Below are positions 9,761 through 19,158 of a stretch of DNA of 64,000 nt, piece after piece. Under the pieces are notes generated by a model that saw nothing but the letters and a program-made list of their open reading frames with translations, was not told where the DNA came from and ran no database searches. Position numbers and translations under genes: made by a program. Position 1 is the first letter of the stretch, and each line of letters starts with the position of its first letter. Source of the DNA: Leptolyngbya sp. FACHB-261 (GTDB lineage Bacteria > Cyanobacteriota > Cyanobacteriia > FACHB-261); the NCBI RefSeq assembly GCF_014696065.1, contig NZ_JACJPL010000004.1, positions 1 to 64,000 of the forward strand, written 5' to 3'.

Positions 9761-10492
9761 ATGGCACTACTGCAATCCGCCACTATGGACGATCAATATA
9801 GCCCCCGAGATCCAAAAGCCAGTGCCCAAATTCAGGCATCTTTCTTTTTTGAAGGTTTGCCGACCCAGGCTGCTGAGCGGGCGACTGCCCATGTGGTGAC
9901 ACGCCACCACCCTCCCAACCAGATCATTCTGCTCGAAAACGATTGGGGTAGTTCGGTTTACTTCATCCTGGGCGGCTGGGTGAAAATTCGAACCCACAAC
10001 CTGGATGGGAAAGAAGTCACGCTCAATATTTTGGGACCAGGGGAGGTATTTGGTGAGATGGCTCCTCTAGATGAGGTCCCCCGCTCAACCGATGTCATTA
10101 CCCTGACACCGACTGCGATTGGCAGTTTGCCTTCCCAAGATTTTGTCACCCTACTTAGCACCGAACCCCTGGCCGGTATTCGGCTAGCCAAACTGATGGC
10201 CAAGCGCCTACGTCAGGTTAATCGCCGCTTGCGCCTTCGCGAGTCGGATAGTACCTCCCGGGTCGCTGATATCCTGTTGTTTCTAGCAGAAGGGCAGGGC
10301 AAGGTCAGTCGTAAAGGGGTAGAAATTCCTAATCTACCGCACCGTGAACTGAGTAGCCTGAGTGGCTTAGCTCGTGAAACCGTTACTCGTGTCCTAGGCA
10401 AGCTGGAGAAAAAGCGCCTGATCCTACGCGACAAGGACCGCGATGTGCTGTGCATTATGGACCCAGATGCCCTAGAAGGCTTGCTGGACTGA
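9761..10492 (+). CDS. Crp/Fnr family transcriptional regulator
   Basis: The 243-residue protein has an N-terminal cyclic-nucleotide-binding fold (residues about 30-150). Its phosphate-binding-cassette segment GEMAPLDEVPRSTDV keeps the Glu and Arg-Ser of nucleotide-binding members. A linker helix and a winged helix-turn-helix follow (ELSSLSGLARETVTRVLGKL, residues about 200-220). It probably senses a cyclic nucleotide or a redox signal, but neither ligand nor targets can be read from the sequence. No cysteine cluster for an Fe-S centre is present. An alternative ATG lies at 9785. A terminator follows immediately. Confidence 0.85.
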   Translation: MALLQSATMDDQYSPRDPKASAQIQASFFFEGLPTQAAERATAHVVTRHHPPNQIILLENDWGSSVYFILGGWVKIRTHNLDGKEVTLNILGPGEVFGEMAPLDEVPRSTDVITLTPTAIGSLPSQDFVTLLSTEPLAGIRLAKLMAKRLRQVNRRLRLRESDSTSRVADILLFLAEGQGKVSRKGVEIPNLPHRELSSLSGLARETVTRVLGKLEKKRLILRDKDRDVLCIMDPDALEGLLD

Positions 10493-10522
10493 CCATCCAG
10501 CCCACTCTCCTAAACCTTGCTT

Positions 10523-10550
10523 AAACACCCTGAAGCGCAGGGTGTTTTTG
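10523..10550 (+). terminator. Rho-independent terminator
   Basis: AAACACCCTG, a short loop and CAGGGTGTTTTTG form a nine-pair stem ending in a T-run, about 30 bp after the Crp/Fnr stop codon. Confidence 0.88.
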
Positions 10551-10751
10551 TTTGTCCCCTAAACAGCAGATGGCTTGACCTGGCTGCTGGTAGGAAGCCG
10601 CTGAGAATAGAGGCTTAAACTTTCCAGGTACATCCTCTCATCTAGGAACTCCTTAGATTAAAGGACCAAGCTTGGCTGGCCACAAGCAGTAGTGCATCGC
10701 TGGCCTAACGGCTTTCCCTAATTCTTATCTTCCAGCCTTGATTTGCCTGTG

Positions 10752-10813
10752 CTTTCCACATCTCCTCCACAGAAGACTCTGAGTTTTCCACAGGTTAGTA
10801 GTTGTTTTCCACA
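10752..10813 (+). promoter_or_regulatory. Cluster of four DnaA-box-like sites
   Basis: Four same-strand sites share the cyanobacterial DnaA-box form TTTTCCACA: CTTTCCACA at 10752, TCCTCCACA at 10763 (two mismatches), TTTTCCACA at 10784 and TTTTCCACA at 10805. The start-to-start distances are 11, 21 and 21 bp, close to one, two and two helical turns. A weak opposite-strand match (TGTGAAAAA) lies at 10937, and an AT-rich stretch occurs at about 10868-10910. This could be an origin of replication, a DnaA-regulated promoter or a titration site. No dnaA or dnaN gene is in the window. Confidence 0.55.
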
Positions 10814-11066
10814 GGCACCAACGCAGCCATGCGCCTTCACCCCTTGTTTGGGGAAAACAACGGTTTTCTGAGAAATTGAATTTTTAGATTGCAATATATT
10901 GCGGGGATCGGCCTAGAAATCCCTTCGACTCGTAGATGTGAAAAAGTAGAAATTAGCCTTGAATGAGGGAGTGGCGGTCACTCGCATTGACAACCCCACC
11001 CCTACTGGGCGCACAATGATGCCCACTCACCCGAGACAACACTTTCAACATTTAAGGCAAGCGGTC

Positions 11067-11270
11067 ATGATGAACACGACGGTCAGTATTGTGGCGGAGA
11101 TTCCCGAAGAGCTGCACGAGACGCTCAAAGGGTATCTTGAGACTCATCCCGATTGGGACCAGGATCGGGTTTTCTCAGCTGCACTCTCCCTGTTTCTGCT
11201 CCAGAATGGAGACTGCGACCGTCGGGCAGCACGCGTCTACCTAAACACGCTGTTCCAGCCCAGCCTCTAG
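11067..11270 (+). CDS. DUF2811 domain protein
   Basis: From the ATG at 11067 the protein has 67 residues and matches the whole DUF2811 family: TVSIVAEIPEELHETLKGYL, then THPDWDQDRVFSAALSLFLLQNG. These are short cyanobacterial proteins of unknown role with a ribbon-helix-helix-like look. The frame extends upstream to a TTG at 10959, but that extension has no family similarity. The gene precedes hemY by about 40 bp on the same strand and may be cotranscribed. Confidence 0.8.
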   Translation: MMNTTVSIVAEIPEELHETLKGYLETHPDWDQDRVFSAALSLFLLQNGDCDRRAARVYLNTLFQPSL

Positions 11271-11312
11271 AGGTTGCTGCTTTATGTCGTCTCTTCGGAT
11301 GTCTCCGCTGCT

Positions 11313-12794
11313 ATGACTGCTTCCCTGTTTTCAAACCAAACTCCGACTTCCCAAATACCGGGGGAGTTGAGAGCGGATGTCTTGGTCGTTGGTGCAGGGA
11401 TCAGCGGTCTCGCCTTGGCTCACAAGCTACAGCAACTCAACTCTGAGCAGGCTGTGCTAGTTACTGAAGCCCAAGAGCGCGTAGGTGGTGCAATCACCAG
11501 TCGTCGGCTTGACAGCGATCAGGAGCAGTTTCTCTGGGAAGAAGGCCCCAACAGCTTCTCCCCCAGTCCTGATCTGCTGCGTTTGGCGGTTGAGGTTGGC
11601 TTGCGGGATGAGCTGGTGCTGGCGGATCGCAAGCTGCCACGTTTTGTCTACTGGCAGCAGCAATTGCAGGCCGTGCCGATGAGCCCGCCTGCTTTGCTCA
11701 AGACTCCATTGCTCTCCACCTCAGCTAAGCTACGGGCTCTAGCTGGGGCTCTAGGCTTTGTCAATCCCGCGATGGGTCTTCAGTCCCATCAGGGGGGCGA
11801 GGAGACAGTTGCTCAGTTCTTCCGTCGGCATCTAGGCCAGCAAGTTTTAGAGCGCTTAGTTGCTCCTTTCGTCTCCGGTGTCTACGCAGGCGATCCTAAT
11901 CAGCTCAGCGCTGGGGCTGCTTTTGCTCGCGTTGCCCAGATGGAGCAGGCAGGTGGCGGGCTTCTAGCTGGAGCTTTGGGTTCCCGCAAGGGGCGTCAGG
12001 CACCTGACCCTAACTTGCCCCCCACCCGCGCTGGCGAGTTGGGCTCCTTCAAGAGCGGTTTACAGGCTTTACCCGAAGCAGTGGCAAGCCACCTGAAAGA
12101 TCCAGTGCGCCTCCGTTGGCGGCTAAATCGTCTGACACGTTCAGGCTCAAATTACATAGCTCAATTTGAAACCCCTGAAGGCCCCCGCCAGGTTCAAGCC
12201 CGTGCGGTAGTATTGACGACTCCGGCCTTTGTTACCGCTGAGATCCTGGCGGAGCTAGCGCCAGTGGGCAGTCAGCAGTTACGCGAGATCCCTTACCCCC
12301 CGGTTGCCTGTGTTGTGTTGGCTTATCCCAATTCGGCCCTAGCTCGGCCCTTGCAAGGATTTGGTCATTTAGTACCTCGAGGGCAGGGCGTACGCACTTT
12401 AGGAACCATCTGGAGTTCCAGCCTGTTTCCAGGACGCGCACCGGCTGGAATGCACATACTCACTAACTTTATTGGGGGTGCTACTGATCCAGGCATTGCT
12501 CAATTGAGCGAAGCAGAAATCGTTCAGGCTGTGCATCAAGATCTGAGCCGAGTACTGCTGAAGCCAGACGCTGAAGCCCCCAAGGTTCTAGCGGTGCATC
12601 TTTGGCAGCGCGCGATTCCTCAGTACACGCTAGGCCATCGGCAACGCTTAGCAGCAATAGAGCAGGAGTTGAAATCCCTGCCTGGGCTGCAGCTATGCGC
12701 CAACTATCTGGACGGGGTAGCTTTGGGTGACTGTGTGCGACGGGCAGGACAGACAGCCGAGTCCATTAGCAATTACCTAGCAGTTCAGACGTAA
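11313..12794 (+). CDS. hemY: Protoporphyrinogen oxidase, HemY type
   Basis: This FAD-dependent enzyme oxidises protoporphyrinogen IX to protoporphyrin IX, the last common step to haem and chlorophyll. The dinucleotide motif VLVVGAGISGLALAHKL is near the N-terminus, followed by EAQERVGGAITS, the substrate-side FVSGVYAGDPNQLS, and the C-terminal GVALGDCVRRAGQTAESI, where FAD contacts are expected. Length from the ATG at 11313 is 493 residues, normal for the family. The longer frame from 11274 adds an unlikely leader. Confidence 0.9.
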   Translation: MTASLFSNQTPTSQIPGELRADVLVVGAGISGLALAHKLQQLNSEQAVLVTEAQERVGGAITSRRLDSDQEQFLWEEGPNSFSPSPDLLRLAVEVGLRDELVLADRKLPRFVYWQQQLQAVPMSPPALLKTPLLSTSAKLRALAGALGFVNPAMGLQSHQGGEETVAQFFRRHLGQQVLERLVAPFVSGVYAGDPNQLSAGAAFARVAQMEQAGGGLLAGALGSRKGRQAPDPNLPPTRAGELGSFKSGLQALPEAVASHLKDPVRLRWRLNRLTRSGSNYIAQFETPEGPRQVQARAVVLTTPAFVTAEILAELAPVGSQQLREIPYPPVACVVLAYPNSALARPLQGFGHLVPRGQGVRTLGTIWSSSLFPGRAPAGMHILTNFIGGATDPGIAQLSEAEIVQAVHQDLSRVLLKPDAEAPKVLAVHLWQRAIPQYTLGHRQRLAAIEQELKSLPGLQLCANYLDGVALGDCVRRAGQTAESISNYLAVQT

Positions 12795-12976
12795 ATTGGC
12801 TGAGAAAGCCAAGAAATAAAAGCTTGAAAGACTTTTGAATCAATGCTGGCCTATAGGCAGCATTAGCATATGTAAACAGCCACTCGAAGCAGCCTCATTA
12901 ATATTAGTTAATATAGGCAAGCAATGGTTTTGTTTCGCCATTTGGGTTGCTGAACCTTCCTAGCTTGGAGGCTGTT

Positions 12977-13651
12977 ATGGCCCTTTCCTCCACCGTTCCC
13001 CGTCAGGACTCTGCTTCGCTCCGTGAAGTATTTCGTGGCATTTCCCCTGAGAGTTGCCCGCGCCACTTCAACTTTCACATGCACACTGCGCATTCTGATG
13101 GCAAGCTAAAGCCGTCGGAACTAGTGACACAGGCGCTGGCGCTTGGCTTAACAGGCTTTGCAATTACAGACCACCACACGGTCGCCGGTTACCGAGAGGC
13201 ACTGCGCTGCTTAAAGGCAGACAGGGCTCAGATGAAGCCTCAACTCTGGCCCGGTATAGAGATCAACGCTGACCTCTTGGGAGGTGAGGTTCATATCCTC
13301 GGTTATGGCTTTGATCCAGATGCAGCTGTGCTCGCACCCTACTTGCAAGGTCACACAGCCAAGGGTCAGGCTTACCAAGCCCAACAAGTGATTGGCGCTT
13401 TACATGCAGCCGGTGGGCTGGCTGTTTTAGCTCACCCAGTTCGCTACCGTCGCGACCCTGCCGATCTGATTTTGGGAGCGGCTGATTTGGGCATTGATGG
13501 CGTGGAGACCTACTACTGCTACAACAACCCAACCCACTGGCGGCCCAGCCCGGAGCAGACAGCTCTAGTTCATAAACTAGGTGAGCGCTACCAGCTTCTG
13601 CATACCTGCGGCACTGATACCCACGGTCGTTCTCTACTAGCCCGCCTCTAA
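12977..13651 (+). CDS. PHP domain phosphoesterase-like protein
   Basis: This is a polymerase and histidinol phosphatase (PHP) domain of about 224 residues. Metal-ligand motifs are in order: FHMHTAHSDGKL, AITDHHTVAGY, GIEINADLLGGEVHILGYG, VLAHPVRYRR and CGTDTHG near the C-terminus. It likely hydrolyses a phosphoester; nucleotide or nucleic-acid substrates are typical. A GGAGG sequence at 12967-12971 lies five bases upstream of the ATG at 12977, which decides the start against the upstream codon at 12947. Confidence 0.85.
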   Translation: MALSSTVPRQDSASLREVFRGISPESCPRHFNFHMHTAHSDGKLKPSELVTQALALGLTGFAITDHHTVAGYREALRCLKADRAQMKPQLWPGIEINADLLGGEVHILGYGFDPDAAVLAPYLQGHTAKGQAYQAQQVIGALHAAGGLAVLAHPVRYRRDPADLILGAADLGIDGVETYYCYNNPTHWRPSPEQTALVHKLGERYQLLHTCGTDTHGRSLLARL

Positions 13652-14182
13652 TTTAAGCCCTTGCTGGTTCTTCGCTTCTTGAGCCACGGGAGCACACTCG
13701 TTACTTAAAAGGCCGCGCTAAACCTTAAGAGTCTGCCTCAAGAAGCTGAGTAAGAACCCTCAGAATTTGTCAAAAACTCAGCGACTCTAAAAACTTAGTG
13801 GACCTAGTAGAGAGCTACCAGGTCCACGTAATATATTGTTTCAACCGTGTCTAGAACTAAGGTTTACAACCGACTATTACAACCACCTAAATCGATTGAC
13901 TCACCCGCTTATGCATCACTCCATGCTCAAAATTATCGAGCTTGGCTCTTTACTTAAGTGATTGCGCAAGGGCCACAAACACACTTAAGATTCACCAGTT
14001 GCATGGATGCTACAAGAAGGTTTTAAGAGGCTGTAGTTGGCTCAGGGAAGGGAGCACAGCCCTGAATACCGCTTGGCTTTTGTGCCTTTTGTGCTCTGAA
14101 TTTAGAATAGCAAACTGCTCTAATTCAGCAAGCGCACGTTAACAGAAATTCACGCTCAAATGCTGATCTAGATCGGGCTGCC
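13652..14182. other. Non-coding interval between convergent genes
   Basis: This 530-bp stretch separates the PHP gene from rsmB. Apart from the hairpin at 13798-13827, I see no coding, tRNA or promoter signal. A short open frame at 13942-14142 has no protein-like features. Confidence 0.45.
13798..13827. repeat. Inverted repeat (hairpin)
   Basis: GTGGACCT and AGGTCCAC form a perfect eight-pair stem around a 14-base loop. No T-run follows on either strand, so it is not a clear terminator, although its place between convergent genes suggests a 3'-end role. Confidence 0.5.
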
Positions 14183-15529
14183 CTAGGTCGCAGTACAAAC
14201 CAGCTTTGCCATAAAAAAACCATCCATATCGTGTCGCTGGGGCCAGACTTTTATGTAGCCCTCGGGCGTGACTAATTCAGGCAAGTTCAAACGTTCTGGT
14301 GAGAGGATACGCCATTGCGGATGCTGTCTGAGAAACTGCTCAACAACCTGCTCATTCTCCAAGGGATGTAGGGTGCAGGTTGCATAAACCAGGCTACCTC
14401 CCGGTTTCACCCAACCTGATGTGTGGTGAAGCAGTTCGGTTTGCAGACGAGCTAGATCTTGGATGGTCTCAGGGGTTTGCCGCCAACGGGCATCGGCATG
14501 ACGATGCAGGGTGCCCAGCCCAGAGCAGGGAGCATCGATCAAAACTCGATCACAAGTGCCCTGCAAATCGTCGAAGCTGCGACTATCTCCACAGCGTAGA
14601 TTGATTGAGCTTAAGACCAAACGTTGACAGTTCCCGGTCAAGCGTTTCAGGCGATTGGCATAGAGGTCACAGGCCCAGATTTTGCCCTGGTCACCCATCA
14701 GCTCAGCAAGATGGGTGGTTTTGCCGCCAGGGGCTGCACAGGCATCCGCAATGACCTCGCCCGGTTGAGGATCTAGCAGTTGAGCGACCAATTGTGCACT
14801 GCTGTCCTGGACAGTCCACCAGCCCTCAGCAAAGCCAGGCAGTTTTTGCACAGCGCCCACTCTGCCTCTGAGGCGCAGCGCGCCAGGCACACCGACAACT
14901 GGCATGGCATCGTAAGCAGCCAGCGCTGTTTGGACTTGCTCAAAGCTTGCCCGCAGACGGTTCACCCGCAGGTCGAAGTGGGGAGGCCGGTTAAGCCAGG
15001 TGCAGAGGGCTTCGGTTTCCTCATGGCCTATGGTTTCTAGCCAAAGCTGGATCAGCCAGTCAGGAAAGCTGTGCAAAGCACCCAGGCGCTTGATCGGATC
15101 CTCGCTCAGCTGCAGTGGCTCACCGGTTGCCTGCGCTCGCACATAACTGCGCAACAACCCATTTACCAGACCACTCAAGCCCGCTAACCCGTTGCGCTTA
15201 GCGAGATCAACGGTGGTGTTCACGGCAGCCGAGGCCGGAATCTGGTTCAAGTAACGCAGTTGATACAGACCCAGGTGCAGCAGGTTACGCAGGTCGGGCG
15301 GCTGGTCGGCAGCGGGTTTACGCGCAAACTGGTCAATTAAGGCATCAAGGGTGCGTTCACGACGGCTGATGCCATAGACCAGTTCGGTGAGCAAACCCCG
15401 GTCGGCATCAGCTAGTTGGTTGGTTTGAAGTACCCGGTCTAAGGCTAGATCGGCAAAGGCCCCCCGGCCTCGAATGGACCGGAGGGCTGTGAGGGCAAGT
15501 TGCCGAGGATCGGAATGAGCAGCTGGCAC
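14183..15529 (-). CDS. rsmB: 16S rRNA (cytosine-967-C5)-methyltransferase RsmB
   Basis: The 448-residue protein has an N-terminal NusB-like RNA-binding domain (ALTALRSIRGRGAFADLALD, LTELVYGISRRERTLDALI). The C-terminal SAM methyltransferase domain carries ADACAAPGGKTTHLAELM (SAM site), DRVLIDAPCSGLGTLHRH (catalytic Pro-Cys) and LVYATCTLHPLENEQVV (second conserved Cys). These are diagnostic of RsmB/Sun. It is followed ten bases upstream on the same strand by the peptidase gene, then fmt; fmt-rsmB linkage is common in bacteria and suggests a leftward operon. Confidence 0.93.
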   Translation of the reverse strand: MPAAHSDPRQLALTALRSIRGRGAFADLALDRVLQTNQLADADRGLLTELVYGISRRERTLDALIDQFARKPAADQPPDLRNLLHLGLYQLRYLNQIPASAAVNTTVDLAKRNGLAGLSGLVNGLLRSYVRAQATGEPLQLSEDPIKRLGALHSFPDWLIQLWLETIGHEETEALCTWLNRPPHFDLRVNRLRASFEQVQTALAAYDAMPVVGVPGALRLRGRVGAVQKLPGFAEGWWTVQDSSAQLVAQLLDPQPGEVIADACAAPGGKTTHLAELMGDQGKIWACDLYANRLKRLTGNCQRLVLSSINLRCGDSRSFDDLQGTCDRVLIDAPCSGLGTLHRHADARWRQTPETIQDLARLQTELLHHTSGWVKPGGSLVYATCTLHPLENEQVVEQFLRQHPQWRILSPERLNLPELVTPEGYIKVWPQRHDMDGFFMAKLVCTAT

Positions 15530-15539
15530 AGGTTCTCGA

Positions 15540-16211
15540 CTAGTCTCTGCGCATCAACAGGAGTTGCACCAGGTTCAACACCGCGTACAAAGCAGTGGCG
15601 ACATAGGTCCAGGCGGCAGCATTGAGCACTCGACGGGCAGCCGTCCGTTCTTCACCCCGCAGGATGCCCAGGTTATCTACAATCGCCAAGGCGCGGTTGG
15701 ATGCATCAAACTCCACCGGCAGAGTCACCACATGGAAGGCAATCACCGCTGCAAACAGTAGAATCCCCAGGTTAATTAGACCGGTGAAATTGGTAAAAAT
15801 GCCTGCCAGCACCAAGAATGGGCCCAAATTGGAGCCAATGTTAGCGGCTGGCACAACGGCTGCTCGCAGGTTCATGGGCATATAGCCCTTGACATCCTGA
15901 AGCACGTGACCACATTCGTGAGCAGCTACTGCAGCTGCGGCCAGCGAGTCAGAGTAATAAACGCCTTCAGATAAACGCACAACCTTAGCGGAGGGGTCGT
16001 AGTGGTCGGTGAGTTGACCTGCAACTGGCTCTACATTGACGTGGTTGACGCCCATCTTGTGCAAGATGGTCTCAGCAACCTGAGCTCCCGTCATGCCCAG
16101 CGTTGAACGGACCTGCGAATATTTCTGATAGGTTCCTTGCACACGACTCTGAGCCCAAAACATCAGAATCATGCCAGGAATCAGCACTAGCATTGATGGG
16201 TGAAAAAACAT
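15540..16211 (-). CDS. Zinc-dependent membrane metallopeptidase, YugP type
   Basis: From the ATG at 16211 the protein has 223 residues. An N-terminal membrane helix is followed by the zinc motif AAAAVAAHECGHVLQ (HExxH variant HECGH), the segment LPVEFDASNRALAIVDNLGI and several more hydrophobic helices. This is the neutral zinc metallopeptidase 2 family, integral membrane proteins of unknown substrate. The upstream TTG at 16241 is less likely, because GAGG lies nine bases before the 16211 ATG. It lies between fmt and rsmB. Confidence 0.85.
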   Translation of the reverse strand: MFFHPSMLVLIPGMILMFWAQSRVQGTYQKYSQVRSTLGMTGAQVAETILHKMGVNHVNVEPVAGQLTDHYDPSAKVVRLSEGVYYSDSLAAAAVAAHECGHVLQDVKGYMPMNLRAAVVPAANIGSNLGPFLVLAGIFTNFTGLINLGILLFAAVIAFHVVTLPVEFDASNRALAIVDNLGILRGEERTAARRVLNAAAWTYVATALYAVLNLVQLLLMRRD

Positions 16212-16251
16212 ACTCAGATGCCTCGCTCTATTGCGTGACAAGTCATAAGGG

Positions 16252-17289
16252 TCAGAGAGAGTGGATCACCTCAGCAGCACCGTTTTCAAACCGCTCCCCT
16301 GGTTGCAAACGACAGCCGTTGGCATAATCCCAACCGGACTGCGCTCGCTTGCCAGCAGGCTGCACCTCACTTAATAAGAGCACCCCATCGCCGGTTGCCA
16401 CTGCGGGTCCCACCCTTTTGATTGTACCCAGCACTTCTCCTGGCCGTGGGCGGTCTGAGTGCGGGATACTCGCCTCTAGAAGTTCGGGCAGGGGCTCAGG
16501 TAGCAGTTCCGGCAGCAGCGTTGAGGTAACTTTGAGCCCTTCGCTGCGATGGTTCGCAAAACAGTTGGGTGTAAAGGCCCGAACTTGATTGTGGAGCTGG
16601 CTTGCAGAGCGAGACCAATCCAAAGCAAAGTGCTCTTTCTTAAGCAGCGGCGCATAAGTTGCCTGGGCATCGTCCTGAGGCGTTGCTTGAAGGGTGCCTG
16701 CGGCCAGCTGTAGCAACGTTTCGAGCAGCAGGGTTGCGCCTTGGACAGAAAGAATCTTGGCTAAGTCGGTGCTTTTGGCTAAGGGTGGAATTGGAGTATT
16801 AGCTTTCAGCAACATGGGGCCTGTATCCAAGCCAGCTTCCATCCGCATAGTGGTAATTCCGGTTTCGGTTTCGCCGTTATAGATCGCCCATTGGATTGGA
16901 GCAGCACCCCGATATTTGGGCAGGAGCGAGCCATGCACATTGACGCAGCCTAACCGGGGCATGTCGAGGATTTGCTGAGACAGAATCTGACCATAGGCAA
17001 CCACAACAAAGGCATCAGCTTGAGTGTCGGCAAGTTTAGCCAGAGTTTCGTCGTCTTTTTTGACGCTGCGCGGCTGCCAAATCGGTAGGTTGTGAGCCTG
17101 GGCTAGCACCTTCACGGGCGAAGGTGTGAGCTGGCTCCCCCGACCGCGCCGCTTATCTGGCTGCGTGACCACCGCTAACACTTCAAACTGCGGCTGGGAC
17201 AGTAAATGCTCTAGCGTGGGCACTGCAAACTCTGGAGTGCCAAAAAAGACCACGCGCAGTTTTGACGCTTGTTGCTGAGCTGCGACCAC
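16252..17289 (-). CDS. fmt: Methionyl-tRNA formyltransferase
   Basis: It formylates initiator Met-tRNA using 10-formyltetrahydrofolate. Seen in order: [20 protein letters not shown] at the N-terminus, [36 protein letters not shown], and the family signature [22 protein letters not shown] with catalytic Asn-His; the C-terminal tRNA-binding barrel is present. The length of 345 residues is slightly long because of a Pro/Leu/Glu-rich insertion near residue 265. The start is GTG at 17289 with GGAG about nine bases upstream. Confidence 0.92.
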   Translation of the reverse strand: MVAAQQQASKLRVVFFGTPEFAVPTLEHLLSQPQFEVLAVVTQPDKRRGRGSQLTPSPVKVLAQAHNLPIWQPRSVKKDDETLAKLADTQADAFVVVAYGQILSQQILDMPRLGCVNVHGSLLPKYRGAAPIQWAIYNGETETGITTMRMEAGLDTGPMLLKANTPIPPLAKSTDLAKILSVQGATLLLETLLQLAAGTLQATPQDDAQATYAPLLKKEHFALDWSRSASQLHNQVRAFTPNCFANHRSEGLKVTSTLLPELLPEPLPELLEASIPHSDRPRPGEVLGTIKRVGPAVATGDGVLLLSEVQPAGKRAQSGWDYANGCRLQPGERFENGAAEVIHSL

Positions 17290-17366
17290 GTCCCGACTCC
17301 TATGCGATCTGAAGAAATTATCAAATCATAAAAGTTAGATCCCGAGAGCTTGAAATAATCGCAACT

Positions 17367-17960
17367 CTAAGGAAGAATAGCGATCTCAACTCGGCGAGCT
17401 AGGTCCTGGCTGCCGCTAGTGCCTTCCGGTTGCTCAGTCCCGGCACCAATAGGTACCCATTCGTAAGCGTCAGCGCCCAAGTTTTGGCTTAGCGCCGTTT
17501 GGACAGCCAAGGCCTGCCGGTAAGAGAGCGCTAGAGCCGCATCTGGACTACCACCCTCATCTGTATGGCTCGTGATCAGCACCGTTGCTCCTGGCTGAGC
17601 CTTGAGGCTAGCGATCACTGGAGCTAAGACTTCAGCCGCGTTGGCGCGGAGCTGAACCACCGAGTTGGTTTCAAAAAGTGCATCACTGGCCAAATTGCCA
17701 GTAATCGCATTGGTCTTGGCGACAGGCTCGGCTGCCCCTAGGGGCAGTAACCGGCGAATCTGCTCCGACCAGGGTGGATTGGCTGGAGTAGTGGCAGCGG
17801 GCTGAAATAAGGCCACGCCCATGCCGATGCTCCAGGCTAGGCCTGCACCGAGCGCCAATAAGCTCAAGCGAAAAACGCCGACCAACAGGGCGGCAATAGG
17901 ATGAACGCCACGGGGCGCTGGAGTAGATTTGGGCCGGGTGATTGGAATGGGTTGCTTCAC
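17367..17960 (-). CDS. OmpA-like peptidoglycan-associated membrane protein
   Basis: From a GTG at 17960 the protein has about 197 residues: a proline-rich cytoplasmic N-terminus, one transmembrane helix (LLVGVFRLSLLALGAGLAW), a linker, and a C-terminal OmpA-like domain. That domain contains ATVLITSHTDEGGSPDAALA and LSYRQALAVQTALSQNLG, with Arg in the final motif (SQDLARRVEIAI). The domain usually binds diaminopimelate in peptidoglycan. The frame extends far upstream but would then overlap the pentapeptide gene, so I use the downstream start. The upstream gene ends 22 bp away; the two likely form an operon. Confidence 0.72.
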   Translation of the reverse strand: MKQPIPITRPKSTPAPRGVHPIAALLVGVFRLSLLALGAGLAWSIGMGVALFQPAATTPANPPWSEQIRRLLPLGAAEPVAKTNAITGNLASDALFETNSVVQLRANAAEVLAPVIASLKAQPGATVLITSHTDEGGSPDAALALSYRQALAVQTALSQNLGADAYEWVPIGAGTEQPEGTSGSQDLARRVEIAILP

Positions 17961-17982
17961 TACAAGATGGTGGGTTGTGTGG

Positions 17983-19107
17983 TCAGCGTTCCAGTTTGTC
18001 GGGGATCCCCTCGCAGCCGCCCGGTATAGTAGCACGAGTCTGCGGTCCACCCCAGGCGCATAAGTAGTAACGCTGCTCCTCGGAGAGGCGTCGAGCATTG
18101 CTGAAGTCCGCGTTTTCGACAATGGCTCCCGTACTGATGCCAGTGTCGTAGTCGGGAGGTAGTTCCCGCTCTCGCGGCGTGGCCTGATCCGCTTTGCCAA
18201 AGAAGAAAACAGCACGATACAGATCGGCGCCCTGGAAGTTGGCGTTGATCAGGATCGTGCGATAAAACTGCGTCCGGACCAGATCGCAGCGGAACAAGTT
18301 GGCACCAATCAAATTGGCTTCGCTCAAATCGGTCCAGCGCAGATCGACCCCGGTTAAATCTGCACCGGCCAGCATGACACCCAGATCGACCACGCGTACA
18401 CCATAGGCGCGGTCTTCCTGGTAGCCACCAGAGCCGTCGAGCATGGCTCGGCCCAAAAGCGCATCGCGGCGTAGGGGGGTGAGCAGCTTGGATTGCGACA
18501 GAAAGCGCAGGATGCGGGCTTTGCCATCGGCGTCGACGCTGCTGAGAATAGCAGAGGTGCGACCCTCGGCGATGGCCCGTTCCTGCGGCCAATCTTCGAG
18601 CTGGCCTTCGTCATCGAGCACCAACTCGGAAATGCCTTGAAAGTAAGAGTCGATAGTTTGCTGCTGAGTAATCTTGTTCTGCTGGCTGGTCAGTTCTTTA
18701 GAAATCACATACTGGCGCCAGGCCACCCAGAGGGTGAGAATGGCGATCAGAATTTGCCCGAGCGCCCCGAAGGCGTCCCAGTTCACAGTATCCACCCAGG
18801 CCCCAAAGCGTGCGTTAAGGCCGGTAAAAGTTCCCAGTCCCAAAACGGCAAGCAGTAGCACAGCCACAGCCAGCAACCGCTCTTGGTTAGGGCTAATCGT
18901 AGGAGACTTCCACAGATTCTTGAGTGGAGGGAGCAACGAACGCGAGGCCAATAGCAGCGCCACAGAGCCACTGGAAATCCCAATCCAGGCATTGTCAAAA
19001 GCTAGGCCTGCCAACATCAGGCCTAGGGCAACAGCTGCGACTGCCATGCCCGGCGGTCTGGGTGGAGACTCGGTTGAGCTGAGATGTTCAGTAGGGTCTA
19101 TGCTCAC
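17983..19107 (-). CDS. Membrane protein with pentapeptide repeats
   Basis: The 374-residue protein has an N-terminal region with three or four hydrophobic helices (about residues 20-130, the last being ALGQILIAILTLWVAW). A central helical domain includes SQQNKITQQQTIDSYFQGI. A C-terminal pentapeptide-repeat region spans roughly 245-320 (MLAGADLTGVDLRWTDLSEA, NLIGANLFRCDL, NANFQGADLYRAVF). Such repeats form a right-handed quadrilateral beta-helix. Function is unknown. It lies directly upstream of the OmpA-like gene, so a joint envelope role is an inference. Confidence 0.75.
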   Translation of the reverse strand: MSIDPTEHLSSTESPPRPPGMAVAAVALGLMLAGLAFDNAWIGISSGSVALLLASRSLLPPLKNLWKSPTISPNQERLLAVAVLLLAVLGLGTFTGLNARFGAWVDTVNWDAFGALGQILIAILTLWVAWRQYVISKELTSQQNKITQQQTIDSYFQGISELVLDDEGQLEDWPQERAIAEGRTSAILSSVDADGKARILRFLSQSKLLTPLRRDALLGRAMLDGSGGYQEDRAYGVRVVDLGVMLAGADLTGVDLRWTDLSEANLIGANLFRCDLVRTQFYRTILINANFQGADLYRAVFFFGKADQATPRERELPPDYDTGISTGAIVENADFSNARRLSEEQRYYLCAWGGPQTRATIPGGCEGIPDKLER

Positions 19108-19158
19108 TCGGCTTGAATCTGAAGGATATCCAGAACGCGGTCGTTCTTGTCATTGGAA

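Noticed and set aside
13942-14142. 66-codon plus-strand frame between convergent genes
   Set aside because: It has no start context, no hydrophobic core pattern and low-complexity codon use.
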